A stretch of DNA of 64,000 nt from ZC4RG35 sp040878345 (lineage in GTDB: Bacteria > Actinomycetota > Acidimicrobiia > Spongiisociales > ZC4RG35). Shown piece by piece: positions 24,249 through 32,767 of the stretch (positions are counted from its first letter, which is position 1; each line of letters begins with the position of its first letter). The notes under the pieces are model-generated. The model did not search any database. It was not told the origin of the DNA and saw only the letters and a list, made by a program, of their open reading frames with translations. Location: NCBI GenBank assembly GCA_040878345.1, contig JBBDML010000018.1, forward strand, positions 1 through 64,000, read 5' to 3'. The translations under genes were made by a program, and so were the position numbers.

Positions 24249-24282
24249 GAAAAGGCCCGCTACCGATGTCGCCGGTGCGGGC
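24249..24282 (-). terminator. terminator-like hairpin in the cysK leader
   Basis: On the minus strand GCCCGCACCG pairs with CGGTAGCGGGC across a short loop (one bulged A) and is followed by CTTTTC. It ends about 20 nt before the cysK start, where an attenuator would lie. Confidence 0.5.
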
Positions 24283-24303
24283 TGGTGGTCGTCTAGTTGT
24301 GGT

Positions 24304-24339
24304 TCAGACCGTCACCGCCCGCGCGACACCGTCGCACAT
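24304..24339 (-). other. possible leader peptide before the cysK operon
   Basis: A minus-strand ATG at 24339 opens an 11-codon frame, MCDGVARAVTV, ending in TGA about 20 nt before the hairpin stem. A Cys codon in second position is the only hint of cysteine sensing. No strong ribosome-binding site is visible. Confidence 0.25.
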
Positions 24340-24462
24340 GCGCAGGCACAGCAGACGGGGCGGGGCAGGTGACTTGTCATCCGGCGCCGAGCGTACGATG
24401 GTCAGAGCGCACCGTCAAGGGGCATCTGGCAGCGGCTCAGGCGGGACTAGCGTCGACACTGA

Positions 24463-25743
24463 GTGATCGAACCGGACCCAAACTCAGCCACCAGGGCCAT
24501 TGCCGCCGCACAGGCCGTCCAACCCACCCTCAACCTCTTCACCCACATCGAGCCCGGAGGGCCCCAGACCAACACCACCGGGTCCCTCGTCGGGATGCCG
24601 CTCGGGGTCAAGGACCTGATCGACCATGCCGGGCGTGTCACCGCCTGTGGCTCGGCCTTCTACCGCAAGAGAGCCACGGAGACTGCACCATGCCTGCGAC
24701 GTCTCGAAGAGGCGGGAGCGGTGATCATCGGGCGGACCGGCCTGCATGAGTGGGCTTTCGGATTCTCCTCTGAGAACCCTCATTGGGGAGCGGTCCGCAA
24801 CCCGTGGAACCCCGCAACGTCTCCGGGAGGGTCGTCGGGAGGTTCGGCGGCGGCGGTGGCAGCCGGGATCACCCCGATCGCGATCGGGACCGACACCGGA
24901 GGCTCGGTGAGGGTGCCGGCGGCCCTCTGCGGCACCTATGGTCTCAAGGTCACCCACGGTCGGATCCCCCTCGATGGAGTGTTCCCTCTAGTCCCCTCCA
25001 TCGACACCATTGGACCCTTGGCCGACTCGGTGGAGCACCTGGCCGCGGCCTACCGGGTGATGTCCGGGGACCGGAGCCCAGAGCCAAATGCCCAGTCTCT
25101 TCGCATCGGGGTCCCCCAGCCCTGGGTGGAGAAGGCCCCGATGAGCGAAGAGGTGGCCAACGCCTTCGAAAAAGCCGTGAGCGAGCTGACCGGGATGGGC
25201 CATCAGGTGGTTCCCATCGAGATCCCTGACTTCGGCCCCTCTCATCACATCATGTGGGCGATCGCCGAAGAGGTGAGGGAGGTCCATCGTCCCTTTCGCC
25301 GGCGGGGCGAGAGCTACGGCGCGGACGTGGCAAGACGTCTCGACGACGCCGAAAAGGTCACCGAAGCCGAGTCGCGATCAGGTCACGACTGGCAGGGGAG
25401 AATGCGATCGGCGCTGGCGGAAGGCTTCGACCGGGTCGACCTACTGATGACGCCGTCGGTACCGGTCCGGTCCAAGACCATTGGACAGGAGATGATCGGC
25501 GAGCACCACTATCGGGCGGTCCTCTCCTATTTCTCGGCGGTGGTCAACCACACCCTCCACCCCGCAATCGCAATGCCCCTCGCCGGCACGGGTTCGCCCC
25601 CGCTGTCGCTACAGGCTGTCGCCCCGCTCGGCGGTGAGGCCGCCCTCCTCGGATTCGCCCGCACCCTCGAGACCGCCGGGCTCTCGAGTTTCGCCGTGGC
25701 CGGGTCGAACTCTCAGAAACAGGGCGAGGATACAATCGGTTGA
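24463..25743 (+). CDS. amidase-signature family enzyme (GatA-like)
   Basis: Amidase-signature enzymes hydrolyse amide bonds with a Ser-cisSer-Lys triad. The 426-residue protein shows the lysine in PLGVKDLIDH (about residue 50), the glycine/serine-rich signature SPGGSSGGSAAAVAAG, and the nucleophile region IGTDTGGSVRVPAALCGTYGLK. It is shorter than GatA, and no gatB or gatC lies next to it, so it is more likely a stand-alone amidase than the glutamyl-tRNA amidotransferase subunit. The substrate is unknown. The start is GTG 24463. Upstream neighbours are transcribed the other way. Confidence 0.9.
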   Translation: MIEPDPNSATRAIAAAQAVQPTLNLFTHIEPGGPQTNTTGSLVGMPLGVKDLIDHAGRVTACGSAFYRKRATETAPCLRRLEEAGAVIIGRTGLHEWAFGFSSENPHWGAVRNPWNPATSPGGSSGGSAAAVAAGITPIAIGTDTGGSVRVPAALCGTYGLKVTHGRIPLDGVFPLVPSIDTIGPLADSVEHLAAAYRVMSGDRSPEPNAQSLRIGVPQPWVEKAPMSEEVANAFEKAVSELTGMGHQVVPIEIPDFGPSHHIMWAIAEEVREVHRPFRRRGESYGADVARRLDDAEKVTEAESRSGHDWQGRMRSALAEGFDRVDLLMTPSVPVRSKTIGQEMIGEHHYRAVLSYFSAVVNHTLHPAIAMPLAGTGSPPLSLQAVAPLGGEAALLGFARTLETAGLSSFAVAGSNSQKQGEDTIG

Positions 25744-25796
25744 CATAGATGACGACGCGGTCGTTGCCGGCCGCATTGACAAGGAAGTGACCCAAA

Positions 25797-27668
25797 GTGG
25801 CTGATACAACCGCCACAGACGACCCCTCGACCACCACAACCGAAGAGTTCGACCGCCTGGTCATCCGGTTTGCCGGCGATTCCGGCGACGGTATGCAGCT
25901 GGCCGGAAGCCGGTTCACCGACGCATCCGCCCTGTTCGGGAACGACCTGGCGACTTTGCCCAGCTTCCCAGCCGAGATCAGGGCTCCCGCCGGGACGCTC
26001 CCAGGTGTCTCCAGTTTCCAGGTGCAGATCGCCGACTTCGACATCCTCACCGCCGGCGATGCCCCCGACTGCCTGGTGGCTATGAACCCGGCGGCACTGA
26101 AGCAGAACCTCAAGGACCTCCGGGCCGGTGGGACGCTGATCGTCAACACCGACACCTTCGACGAGCGCAACCTGGCCAAGGCGGGCTACCAGGCCAACCC
26201 CTTGGAGGACGGGACTCTCGAGGGTTTCCGGGTGATCGAGGTCCCCATGGACGAGCTGACCAAGCTGGCGGTCAAGGACACTGGAGTCAGCGGCCGTGAA
26301 GTGCTCAGATCGAAGAACTTCTTCGCCCTGGGCCTGATGGCCTGGCTGTTCCATCGCCCCACCGAGCCCACCATCGAGTGGGTGGAGAAGAAGTTCGCCA
26401 AGCTCCCCGAGGTCGCCGCCGCCAACGTGGCCACCTTCAAGGCCGGCTACAACTTCGGGATCACAACCGAGGCCACCCGGGTCACCTTCGAGGTCAAGCC
26501 GGCGGCACTGCCACCCGGCACCTACACCAACATCACCGGGAACACCGCCCTGGCCTGGGGTCTCATCGCCGCCTCCCAGAAGAGTGGGCTCCCCCTGTTC
26601 TATGGGACCTATCCGATCACCCCCGCCTCCGACATCCTCCATGAGCTGGCTCGTTACAAGAACTTCGGGGTCCGAACCTTCCAGGCCGAGGACGAGATCG
26701 CAGCGGTCGGCAGCGCCATCGGGGCCGCCTTTGGCGGAGCGCTGGCCGTCACCGCCTCATCAGGGCCCGGGATCGCCCTCAAGAGCGAGGGGATCTCACT
26801 GGCCTTCATGCTCGAGTTGCCCATGATCGTGATCAACGTGCAACGAGGTGGGCCCTCGACCGGGCTCCCCACCAAGCCGGAGCAGTCGGACCTCCTCTTC
26901 TCCCTCCACGGCCGTCATGGCGAATCACCGATACCGGTGATCGCCGCCGCCTCGCCCTCCGATGCCTTCTACATGGCCCTCGAGGCAGCGCGATTGGCGG
27001 TCACTTACATGACTCCGGTGCTGCTGCTGTCCGATAACAACGTGGCCAACGCATCCGAGCCGTGGCTGCTCCCAGATATCGACTCCATCCCCGAGATCAA
27101 AGTCGAGTTCGCCAAGTACCCCAACGGGCCCAATGGGAAGTTCCTCCCCTACATGAGAAACATCGACACCTTCGCCCGGCCGTGGGCCATTCCGGGAACC
27201 CCAGGTCTGGAGCACCGGATCGGCGGGTTGGAGAAGGAGGCCATCTCGGGCGACGTCTCCTACGACCCCGGCAACCACCAACTGATGACCGACACCAGGG
27301 CATGGAAGGTGGCCAATATCGCCAACGACATCCCCCTGGTCGAAGTGCAGGGCGACGAAGACGCCGACATCCTGGTCCTGGGGTGGGGTTCGACCTTCGG
27401 GGCCAACCGGGCAGCGGCGCGACGGGTCAGGCTCGAGGGCAAGAAGGTGGCGACGGCCCACCTCCGATACCTCAACCCGCTTCCCCGCAACCTGGGCGAG
27501 GTCATCCGCTCCTACAAGAAGGTGCTGATCCCCGAGATGAACACCGGTCAACTGCTCAGGGTGATCAGGGCGGAGTACCTGATAGATGCCACCGGTCTCA
27601 ACAAGGTGGCGGGTGAGCCATTCAAGGTGTCAGAGATAACCGCCAAGATCCTGGAGATGACGAAATGA
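25797..27668 (+). CDS. korA: 2-oxoacid:ferredoxin oxidoreductase, fused gamma-alpha subunit
   Basis: KorAB decarboxylates 2-oxoglutarate (or a related 2-oxoacid) to the CoA thioester and reduces ferredoxin. Residues 20-200 form the gamma domain (VIRFAGDSGDGMQLAGSRF, then FPAEIRAPAGTLPG). Residues 225-600 form the alpha subunit (PLFYGTYPITPASDILHEL, FQAEDEIAAVGSAIGAAFGG, and SSGPGIALKSEGI). The fused gamma-alpha form of about 620 residues is standard in actinobacterial KorA. The start is GTG 25797. It overlaps korB by 4 nt. Substrate assignment rests on family and gene pairing. Confidence 0.95.
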   Translation: MADTTATDDPSTTTTEEFDRLVIRFAGDSGDGMQLAGSRFTDASALFGNDLATLPSFPAEIRAPAGTLPGVSSFQVQIADFDILTAGDAPDCLVAMNPAALKQNLKDLRAGGTLIVNTDTFDERNLAKAGYQANPLEDGTLEGFRVIEVPMDELTKLAVKDTGVSGREVLRSKNFFALGLMAWLFHRPTEPTIEWVEKKFAKLPEVAAANVATFKAGYNFGITTEATRVTFEVKPAALPPGTYTNITGNTALAWGLIAASQKSGLPLFYGTYPITPASDILHELARYKNFGVRTFQAEDEIAAVGSAIGAAFGGALAVTASSGPGIALKSEGISLAFMLELPMIVINVQRGGPSTGLPTKPEQSDLLFSLHGRHGESPIPVIAAASPSDAFYMALEAARLAVTYMTPVLLLSDNNVANASEPWLLPDIDSIPEIKVEFAKYPNGPNGKFLPYMRNIDTFARPWAIPGTPGLEHRIGGLEKEAISGDVSYDPGNHQLMTDTRAWKVANIANDIPLVEVQGDEDADILVLGWGSTFGANRAAARRVRLEGKKVATAHLRYLNPLPRNLGEVIRSYKKVLIPEMNTGQLLRVIRAEYLIDATGLNKVAGEPFKVSEITAKILEMTK

Positions 27669-28708
27669 CCAGCCTCTCTTACTCGAGAGCCGACTTCCAG
27701 ACCGATCAGGAGGTTCGCTGGTGCCCCGGCTGCGGGGACTACACCGTCCTGGCATCGGTCCAGCAGTACCTCGCCGGGCTGGGCCGCCCACGCGAGGAGT
27801 TCGTGTTCGTCTCCGGCATCGGCTGCGCGTCGCGTTTCCCCTATTACATGAACACCTACGGGATGCACTCCATCCATGGTCGCGCCCCGGCGATCGCCAC
27901 CGGGTTGGCCTCGACCAGGCCCGATCTCTCGGTCTGGGTCATCACCGGTGACGGGGATGGGCTCTCCATAGGCGGCAACCATCTGATCCACGCCTTGAGG
28001 CGCAACGTCAACCTCAAGATCCTGCTGTTCAACAACCAGATCTATGGCCTGACGAAAGGGCAGTACTCACCGACCTCCGAGGTGGGGAAGAAGACAAAAT
28101 CGACCCCTTACGGGTCGATCGACTACCCGTTCAACCCGGTGTCGCTGGCGCTGGGGGCCGAGGCCGGCTTCGTCGCCAGGACCCTGGACATGGACCGCAA
28201 CCACACCCAGGCCGTCCTCGAGAAGGCCTACAACCACGAAGGCTCGGCCTTCATCGAGATCTACCAGAACTGCAACGTGTTCAACGACAAGGCATTCATC
28301 CAGCTCACCGGAAAGGAAGAGCGGGTCCACAACCGGATCGATCTCGAGCACGGCAAGCCGGTTGTGTTCGACGAGGGGGCCAAGGCGGTGTTGATGCGTG
28401 ATGGCCAGGCCACCATCGTCGACTCCTCCTCGGTGGATCCCAAGGCGATCCTGGTCCACGATGAGACCAGACCCGACCCATCGGTGGCCTTCGCGTTGTC
28501 CCGCCTCTCCCATGGCCCCTACGGGCCGACCCCGTTGGGCGTGTTCCGCAACGTTGTCAGACCCACCTACGACGCCGAGCTCAACCGTCAGATCGATGAG
28601 GCCATCGAGAAAAGGGGTCGCGGCGACCTCAATCAGCTGATCCGCTCCACCGGGACATGGACGGTCACCGAGACCGGGGTCAGCGGCAACGGATCAACGG
28701 CGACATAG
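27665..28708 (+). CDS. korB: 2-oxoacid:ferredoxin oxidoreductase, beta subunit
   Basis: The beta subunit binds thiamine diphosphate and the iron-sulfur cluster. In this 347-residue protein the N-terminal cluster/TPP region reads RWCPGCGDYTVLASVQ. The TPP motif is ITGDGDGLSIGGNHLIHALRRN, followed by LFNNQIYGLTKGQYSPTS. It lacks the long ferredoxin-like tail of pyruvate:ferredoxin oxidoreductases. It forms an alpha2beta2-type complex with KorA, supplying succinyl-CoA and reduced ferredoxin to central metabolism. Confidence 0.95.
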   Translation: MTSLSYSRADFQTDQEVRWCPGCGDYTVLASVQQYLAGLGRPREEFVFVSGIGCASRFPYYMNTYGMHSIHGRAPAIATGLASTRPDLSVWVITGDGDGLSIGGNHLIHALRRNVNLKILLFNNQIYGLTKGQYSPTSEVGKKTKSTPYGSIDYPFNPVSLALGAEAGFVARTLDMDRNHTQAVLEKAYNHEGSAFIEIYQNCNVFNDKAFIQLTGKEERVHNRIDLEHGKPVVFDEGAKAVLMRDGQATIVDSSSVDPKAILVHDETRPDPSVAFALSRLSHGPYGPTPLGVFRNVVRPTYDAELNRQIDEAIEKRGRGDLNQLIRSTGTWTVTETGVSGNGSTAT

Positions 28709-28747
28709 CCTCGACCGGACCGAGGCGCAGCCGAGGTCGACAGACCA

Positions 28748-29251
28748 CTAGCGTCGCCTCCGGTCCAGATGGGCCCGGATCGCTGGCAGAGTGACCAAGT
28801 CCTTCGGCCGCCCCGCCGCCTCCTTGGAGCGGGCCACGTCCTCGAGCGCCGCAGTCGGCACCATCACCCCCTGGAACTCGATCTCAGTCGCATTTCGCAC
28901 CAGATCGGGATAGCCCGCGGTGCCGGCGGGGAAGATGGTCAGGTCGAGAGGGCCGACCGATGTGGAGAGGTTGAGCATTCGCATCTCCTGGAGGTTGGCC
29001 GCGGTGAGCCCACCGGGGACCATCACTGTCTCATCGCCGAGCCGTAGCCCTGCATCGAGCTGGTTGAGAGCGTCAGCCAACCTCCCGAGGTTTCGCTTCG
29101 ACTGCTCCGGAGTGATGTCGACGTCGATGGTGGGACGAACCGCCACATCCCAGAGCTCGACGGCGAACCCTCCCACCACCACGAAGCGGACCCCATGGTC
29201 GAGGAGGGTGCTGATGATCGCAGCAGCGTCGACCCCGGGTGCCGGCATCAA
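28748..29251 (-). CDS. nucleotidyltransferase-like protein, probable toxin (AbiEii/MNT type)
   Basis: The 167-residue protein has the minimal nucleotidyltransferase pattern: VRFVVVGGFAVELWDVAVRPTIDVDI. The GG-x-A helix is followed by a D-x-D metal pair (DVD at about residues 43-45). A third acidic residue lies in GPLDLTIF. AbiEii and MNT toxins of this fold modify tRNA or partner proteins. The gene is coupled to the upstream HTH gene (stop and start overlap), the usual antitoxin-first order. The start is TTG 29251 or ATG 29248. Confidence 0.75.
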   Translation of the reverse strand: MMPAPGVDAAAIISTLLDHGVRFVVVGGFAVELWDVAVRPTIDVDITPEQSKRNLGRLADALNQLDAGLRLGDETVMVPGGLTAANLQEMRMLNLSTSVGPLDLTIFPAGTAGYPDLVRNATEIEFQGVMVPTAALEDVARSKEAAGRPKDLVTLPAIRAHLDRRRR

Positions 29252-29592
29252 CGCCCCCTGACCCGCTCCAGGCGAGCGCCATCGAGCCGATCGCGTTGTC
29301 CCTGCTCGATCTCCGCCCGCGCTGAAGGCGAAAGCGTCGAGAGCAGCCTCTCCAATGATCGGTCGTGATTGTCGACCGGCTCGAGGTGCATCCTGATCTC
29401 GAACCCTGCCGCCTCTACCAGGTGTTGGATCGTCCGTAGGGTCGGCTCCTTTCGGCCGGTCTCGTAGGCCGATATCGCCTGCTGGGTCACCCCGGCCCGC
29501 TCCGCCAAGCCGGCCTGGGTGAGCCCGGCTTTGCCTCGGGCCAGCCTGAGCAAGCCGGCGGCAAGGGTGGGAGCAACGTCGTATTTGGCCAT
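29248..29592 (-). CDS. XRE-type HTH regulator, probable antitoxin
   Basis: The 114-residue protein has a textbook XRE helix-turn-helix at residues 14-66 (LLRLARGKAGLTQAGLAERAGVTQQAISAYETGRKEPTLRTIQHLVEAAG). A C-terminal helical segment follows and may bind the toxin. It is the first gene of a two-gene operon. An array of ACAAC/GTTGT half-sites lies directly upstream, so it almost certainly represses its own promoter. TAGGAT at 29599-29604 ends 6 nt before the ATG, suggesting a leaderless mRNA. Confidence 0.88.
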   Translation of the reverse strand: MAKYDVAPTLAAGLLRLARGKAGLTQAGLAERAGVTQQAISAYETGRKEPTLRTIQHLVEAAGFEIRMHLEPVDNHDRSLERLLSTLSPSARAEIEQGQRDRLDGARLERVRGR

Positions 29593-29606
29593 GACCGGAT
29601 CCTACT

Positions 29607-29658
29607 ACAACCGATCAGTTGTTTACAACCGTTAGTATGTAAACAACCCCTAGGTTGT
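29607..29658 (-). promoter_or_regulatory. operator array of the HTH/nucleotidyltransferase operon
   Basis: Two identical palindromes of the form ACAAC-N6-GTTGT lie at 29607-29622 and 29643-29658. Between them is a perfect ten-base inverted repeat (GTTGTTTACA at 29618-29627 and TGTAAACAAC at 29638-29647). The array covers the expected -35 region of the promoter whose -10 is TAGGAT at 29599-29604. This fits cooperative autorepression by the XRE protein. Confidence 0.75.
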
Positions 29659-29659
29659 A

Positions 29660-31000
29660 TCAGCCGTCGATCTGAGTGCGGAGTGCGGCGATCTGGGCGG
29701 TCACACTGTCCGCCAAGCCTCTTCGCCGGACCGAACCCTCCGGGTCGAGAAGGGCAATGTCACCGGTCTGGAACCGGGGATCGTGGGCAGTCAGGTCGTC
29801 ATCGTCGAGGTCGGCCAGAGCCCGCCCTTGTCTCTCGAGCCTCTTCACCAGTTCGCCAACGATGTGATGGGCCTCCCGGAAGGGCACCCCTCGCGCCACC
29901 AGGGCCTCGGCCAGGTCGAGGCTGGCAGTTTCTGGCGACGGCGACGGCGGGTGGAACTCCAGCCCATCGAGGAGGGTGACCATTGCCCTCAGAGATCCCG
30001 CCACGGTGTCATCGGCATGGAACACGATCCGCTTGTCCTCCTGGAGATCGCGGTTGTAGGTCAGCGGCAGCCCCTTCTGGAGGCCGAGGATGGCGGCGAC
30101 GTCACCGGCGACCACCGCGGCACGACCCCGGATCAACTCGGCGATGTCGGGGTTGCGTTTGTGGGGCAGCGCCGACGAGCCGCTGCTCACCTGATCGGAG
30201 AGGCTGACCCAACCGAACTCCCGCGTCGACCACAGCACGATCTCCTCGGCAAGACGGGAGAGGTGGGCCATGGTCTGGGCGCAGACGAATACGTACTCGG
30301 CGACGAAGTCACGTGCTGCCACCGCATCCAGGGTGTTGGGCATGGGGCCGTTGAAGCCAAGGGCATTGGCCACCCCATCCCGGTCGATGGGGAGTGACGA
30401 CCCGCCGCCGGCTCCCGCCCCCAGTGGAGACTGGTTGAGGCGTATCAGACAGTCGGTGAGACGACCCCTATCGCGGACCAGGGCCCAGGCATGGGCGAGG
30501 AGGTGATTCCCCAGGCTGGTGGCCTGAGCCTGCTGGAGATGGGTGTAGGAGGGGATCACGGTCGCCACGTGTGCCGCGGCAAGATCGATCAGGGCCCGGA
30601 TCGTCTCGCCGAGTTGGTCCGCTCGCTCCTCACCGCTCCCCCGCAGGTAGAGCCTCAGATCGGTGGCCACCTGATCGTTGCGAGAACGACCGGAGTGGAG
30701 CTTCCCGGCGACCTCACCGACCAGCTCGATGAGACGACGCTCCACCGCGGTGTGGACGTCCTCGTCGGTGTCCTCGAACACGAAGGAGCCCGATCGAGCC
30801 TCCCCGAGGACCTTCTCGAGACCGGAGACGATCTCGGCTGCTTCCGCATCGGGGACGATCCCGGTGGCACCCAGCATCCCGGCGTGGGCGATCGAGCCCT
30901 CGATGTCGACTACGAGAAGACGCCGATCGGTGTGGTCGACGGTGAAGTCCCAGGTCTCGGAAGACATTGGGCCCTCGAAACGGCCACCCCAGAGGGTCAA
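29660..31000 (-). CDS. argH: argininosuccinate lyase
   Basis: ArgH splits argininosuccinate into arginine and fumarate, the last step of arginine synthesis. The 446-residue protein begins LWGGRFEGPMSSETWDFT and has the superfamily signature GSSALPHKRNPDIAELIRG. It also has the tracts SGRSRNDQVATDLRLYLR, and TPTHLQQAQ-like YTHLQQAQATSLGNHLLAHAW. The start is TTG 31000, overlapping the argG stop as TTGA. It forms an operon with argG. Confidence 0.96.
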   Translation of the reverse strand: MTLWGGRFEGPMSSETWDFTVDHTDRRLLVVDIEGSIAHAGMLGATGIVPDAEAAEIVSGLEKVLGEARSGSFVFEDTDEDVHTAVERRLIELVGEVAGKLHSGRSRNDQVATDLRLYLRGSGEERADQLGETIRALIDLAAAHVATVIPSYTHLQQAQATSLGNHLLAHAWALVRDRGRLTDCLIRLNQSPLGAGAGGGSSLPIDRDGVANALGFNGPMPNTLDAVAARDFVAEYVFVCAQTMAHLSRLAEEIVLWSTREFGWVSLSDQVSSGSSALPHKRNPDIAELIRGRAAVVAGDVAAILGLQKGLPLTYNRDLQEDKRIVFHADDTVAGSLRAMVTLLDGLEFHPPSPSPETASLDLAEALVARGVPFREAHHIVGELVKRLERQGRALADLDDDDLTAHDPRFQTGDIALLDPEGSVRRRGLADSVTAQIAALRTQIDG

Positions 31001-32181
31001 TTGCCCTCCCCGAACCCGCGGATCCGCAATGCGTTGAGATTGATGAAGCCCTCGGCGTCGGCCTGGCGATACACGTCGTCGGCCTCGAAGGTCGCCACCT
31101 CGGGGTCATAAGCATTGTTGGGCGAACGACGACCCATGATGCGGACCGAGCCCTTGTAGAGGAGGAGGCGGGCTTCACCGGTTACCGGCGCCTGGATCCT
31201 GTCCATCATCTCCTGGAGGGCCAGCCGCTCTGGCGAGAACCAGAATCCGTTGTAGACCATGGTGGCGTAACGGCCAACCAGGGAGTCTCGGAGATGGAGC
31301 ACCTCCCGGTCGAGAACGATGGACTCCACGGCCCGTCTCGCCCGGTGGAGGAGGGTACCGCCGGGGGTCTCGTAGACCCCGCGGCTCTTGATCCCGACGA
31401 ACCGGTTCTCCACGATGTCGATCCTCCCGATCCCGTGGGGACCGGCAATCTGATTGAGCCTGGTGAGGAGATCCACCGGGCCGAGGGCCTCACCATCGAC
31501 CGAGACCGGTGTGCCTGCCTCCAGACCGATGGTCACCTCCTCGGGATGGTCGGGCGCCTCCTCGGGGTCGACGGTGCGCCGGAACATCCCTGAAGGAGGA
31601 GCCATCCAGGGGTCTTCGAGGACGCCGCCCTCGTAAGAGACGTGGAACAGGTTGGCGTCCACGGAATAGGGCGCCTCCCGGGTCACCGGCACCGGGATCC
31701 CCCTGGCCTCGGCATAGGCCATCAGCTCGCTCCGACCCCCCAGCTTCCACTCCCGCCACGGGGCGATGATCCTCAGTTCGGGAGCGAGTGCCGCCGCGCT
31801 GAGCTCGAATCGGACCTGGTCGTTTCCCTTCCCAGTGGCGCCGTGGGCGATGGCATCGGCGCCATGGGCCCGGGCCGTCTCCACCAGCCCCTGGGTGATG
31901 ATGGGGCGGGCCAGCGAGGTTCCCAACAGGTACTCGCCCTCATAGACCGCCGCCGCCCGCACCGCCGGATAGACCGCGTCTTTGACGAATGACTCACGCC
32001 GGTCGTCGACCACCGCGGCCACCGCCCCGGTCGCAATGGCCTTTGCCTCCGCTTCGGCAACCTCGTCGCCCTGCCCGACATCGGCGGTGTAGGCGATGAC
32101 CTCGGCCTGGTACTCCTCCTTGAGCCAGGCCAGGATCACCGAAGTGTCGAGACCAGCCGAGTAGGCGAGGACGATCTTCAT
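30997..32181 (-). CDS. argG: argininosuccinate synthase
   Basis: ArgG joins citrulline and aspartate using ATP. The 394-residue protein starts MKIVLAYSAGLDTSVILAWL. The PP-loop usually reads SGGLDTS, and the second position is Ala here. Further family tracts are GATGKGNDQVRFEL, IAPWREWKL, and TPGGTLLHRARRAVES. It is coupled to argH by a 4-nt overlap. The rest of the arginine pathway is not in the window. Confidence 0.96.
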   Translation of the reverse strand: MKIVLAYSAGLDTSVILAWLKEEYQAEVIAYTADVGQGDEVAEAEAKAIATGAVAAVVDDRRESFVKDAVYPAVRAAAVYEGEYLLGTSLARPIITQGLVETARAHGADAIAHGATGKGNDQVRFELSAAALAPELRIIAPWREWKLGGRSELMAYAEARGIPVPVTREAPYSVDANLFHVSYEGGVLEDPWMAPPSGMFRRTVDPEEAPDHPEEVTIGLEAGTPVSVDGEALGPVDLLTRLNQIAGPHGIGRIDIVENRFVGIKSRGVYETPGGTLLHRARRAVESIVLDREVLHLRDSLVGRYATMVYNGFWFSPERLALQEMMDRIQAPVTGEARLLLYKGSVRIMGRRSPNNAYDPEVATFEADDVYRQADAEGFINLNALRIRGFGEGN

Positions 32182-32320
32182 TCGGCGGAACGATTGCGGA
32201 TCGGGGGTCCGATGTAAAACGAGGGTCTGGACCGCCGGGCATCGGACTGACACACTTCCAAGCGTGACCGCCTCCGAAGGAGCCCGTCACGCCCCGCAAT
32301 CATGGAGGTAGATTCCGTCG

Positions 32321-32740
32321 ATGGCCAAGCAGTATGAGGGCAGCCGAGGGACCAATCGGCTCATGTCGTTCATGGCCCGGCGTGGGATCGGCCGAACCCA
32401 GCTGATGACGACCACCGGCCGCAAGAGCGGGGATGAGCGGAATGTCCCAATCAGCCCCCTCATCTTCGACGGTGTGGAGTACCTGGTCTCGCCCTACGGC
32501 AGTGTGGGTTGGGTACACAACGTACGGGCCAACCCGATCGTGACGTTGCGTCTTGGCTCGAGACGGAGGCAGGTGAGGCTGGAAGAGGTGACTGGGGCAT
32601 CCGCCGCTGTCGTAGCGGCATATCACGCCCGTGAAGGCTTCGCCCGACCCTACATGGACGTCCCCGAGAACCCCACCGTCGCTGACTTCGCCGCGAGAGC
32701 AGGGCTGTTCCCGGTGTTCAAGGTCCTCGCCCACTCCTGA
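32321..32740 (+). CDS. Ddn-type F420-dependent nitroreductase/quinone reductase family protein
   Basis: The 139-residue protein has the split beta-barrel pattern of the deazaflavin-dependent nitroreductase family: LMTTTGRKSGDERNVPISPLIFDG, then LVSPYGSVGWVHNVRANPIVTLRLGSRRRQVRL. Members use reduced F420 to reduce quinones or nitro compounds and occur mainly in actinobacteria. The short N-terminus (RGTNRLMSFMARRG) resembles the membrane-associating part of Ddn. It stands alone. The F420 requirement is inferred from family. Confidence 0.88.
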   Translation: MAKQYEGSRGTNRLMSFMARRGIGRTQLMTTTGRKSGDERNVPISPLIFDGVEYLVSPYGSVGWVHNVRANPIVTLRLGSRRRQVRLEEVTGASAAVVAAYHAREGFARPYMDVPENPTVADFAARAGLFPVFKVLAHS

Positions 32741-32767
32741 ACGGTGACCGAGCCCGATCCCAACTCC

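Noticed and set aside
24249..24339. Known riboswitch (for example SAM-type) before cysK
   Set aside because: I see only a hairpin and short frame, with none of the conserved cores I know. A covariance search would be needed.
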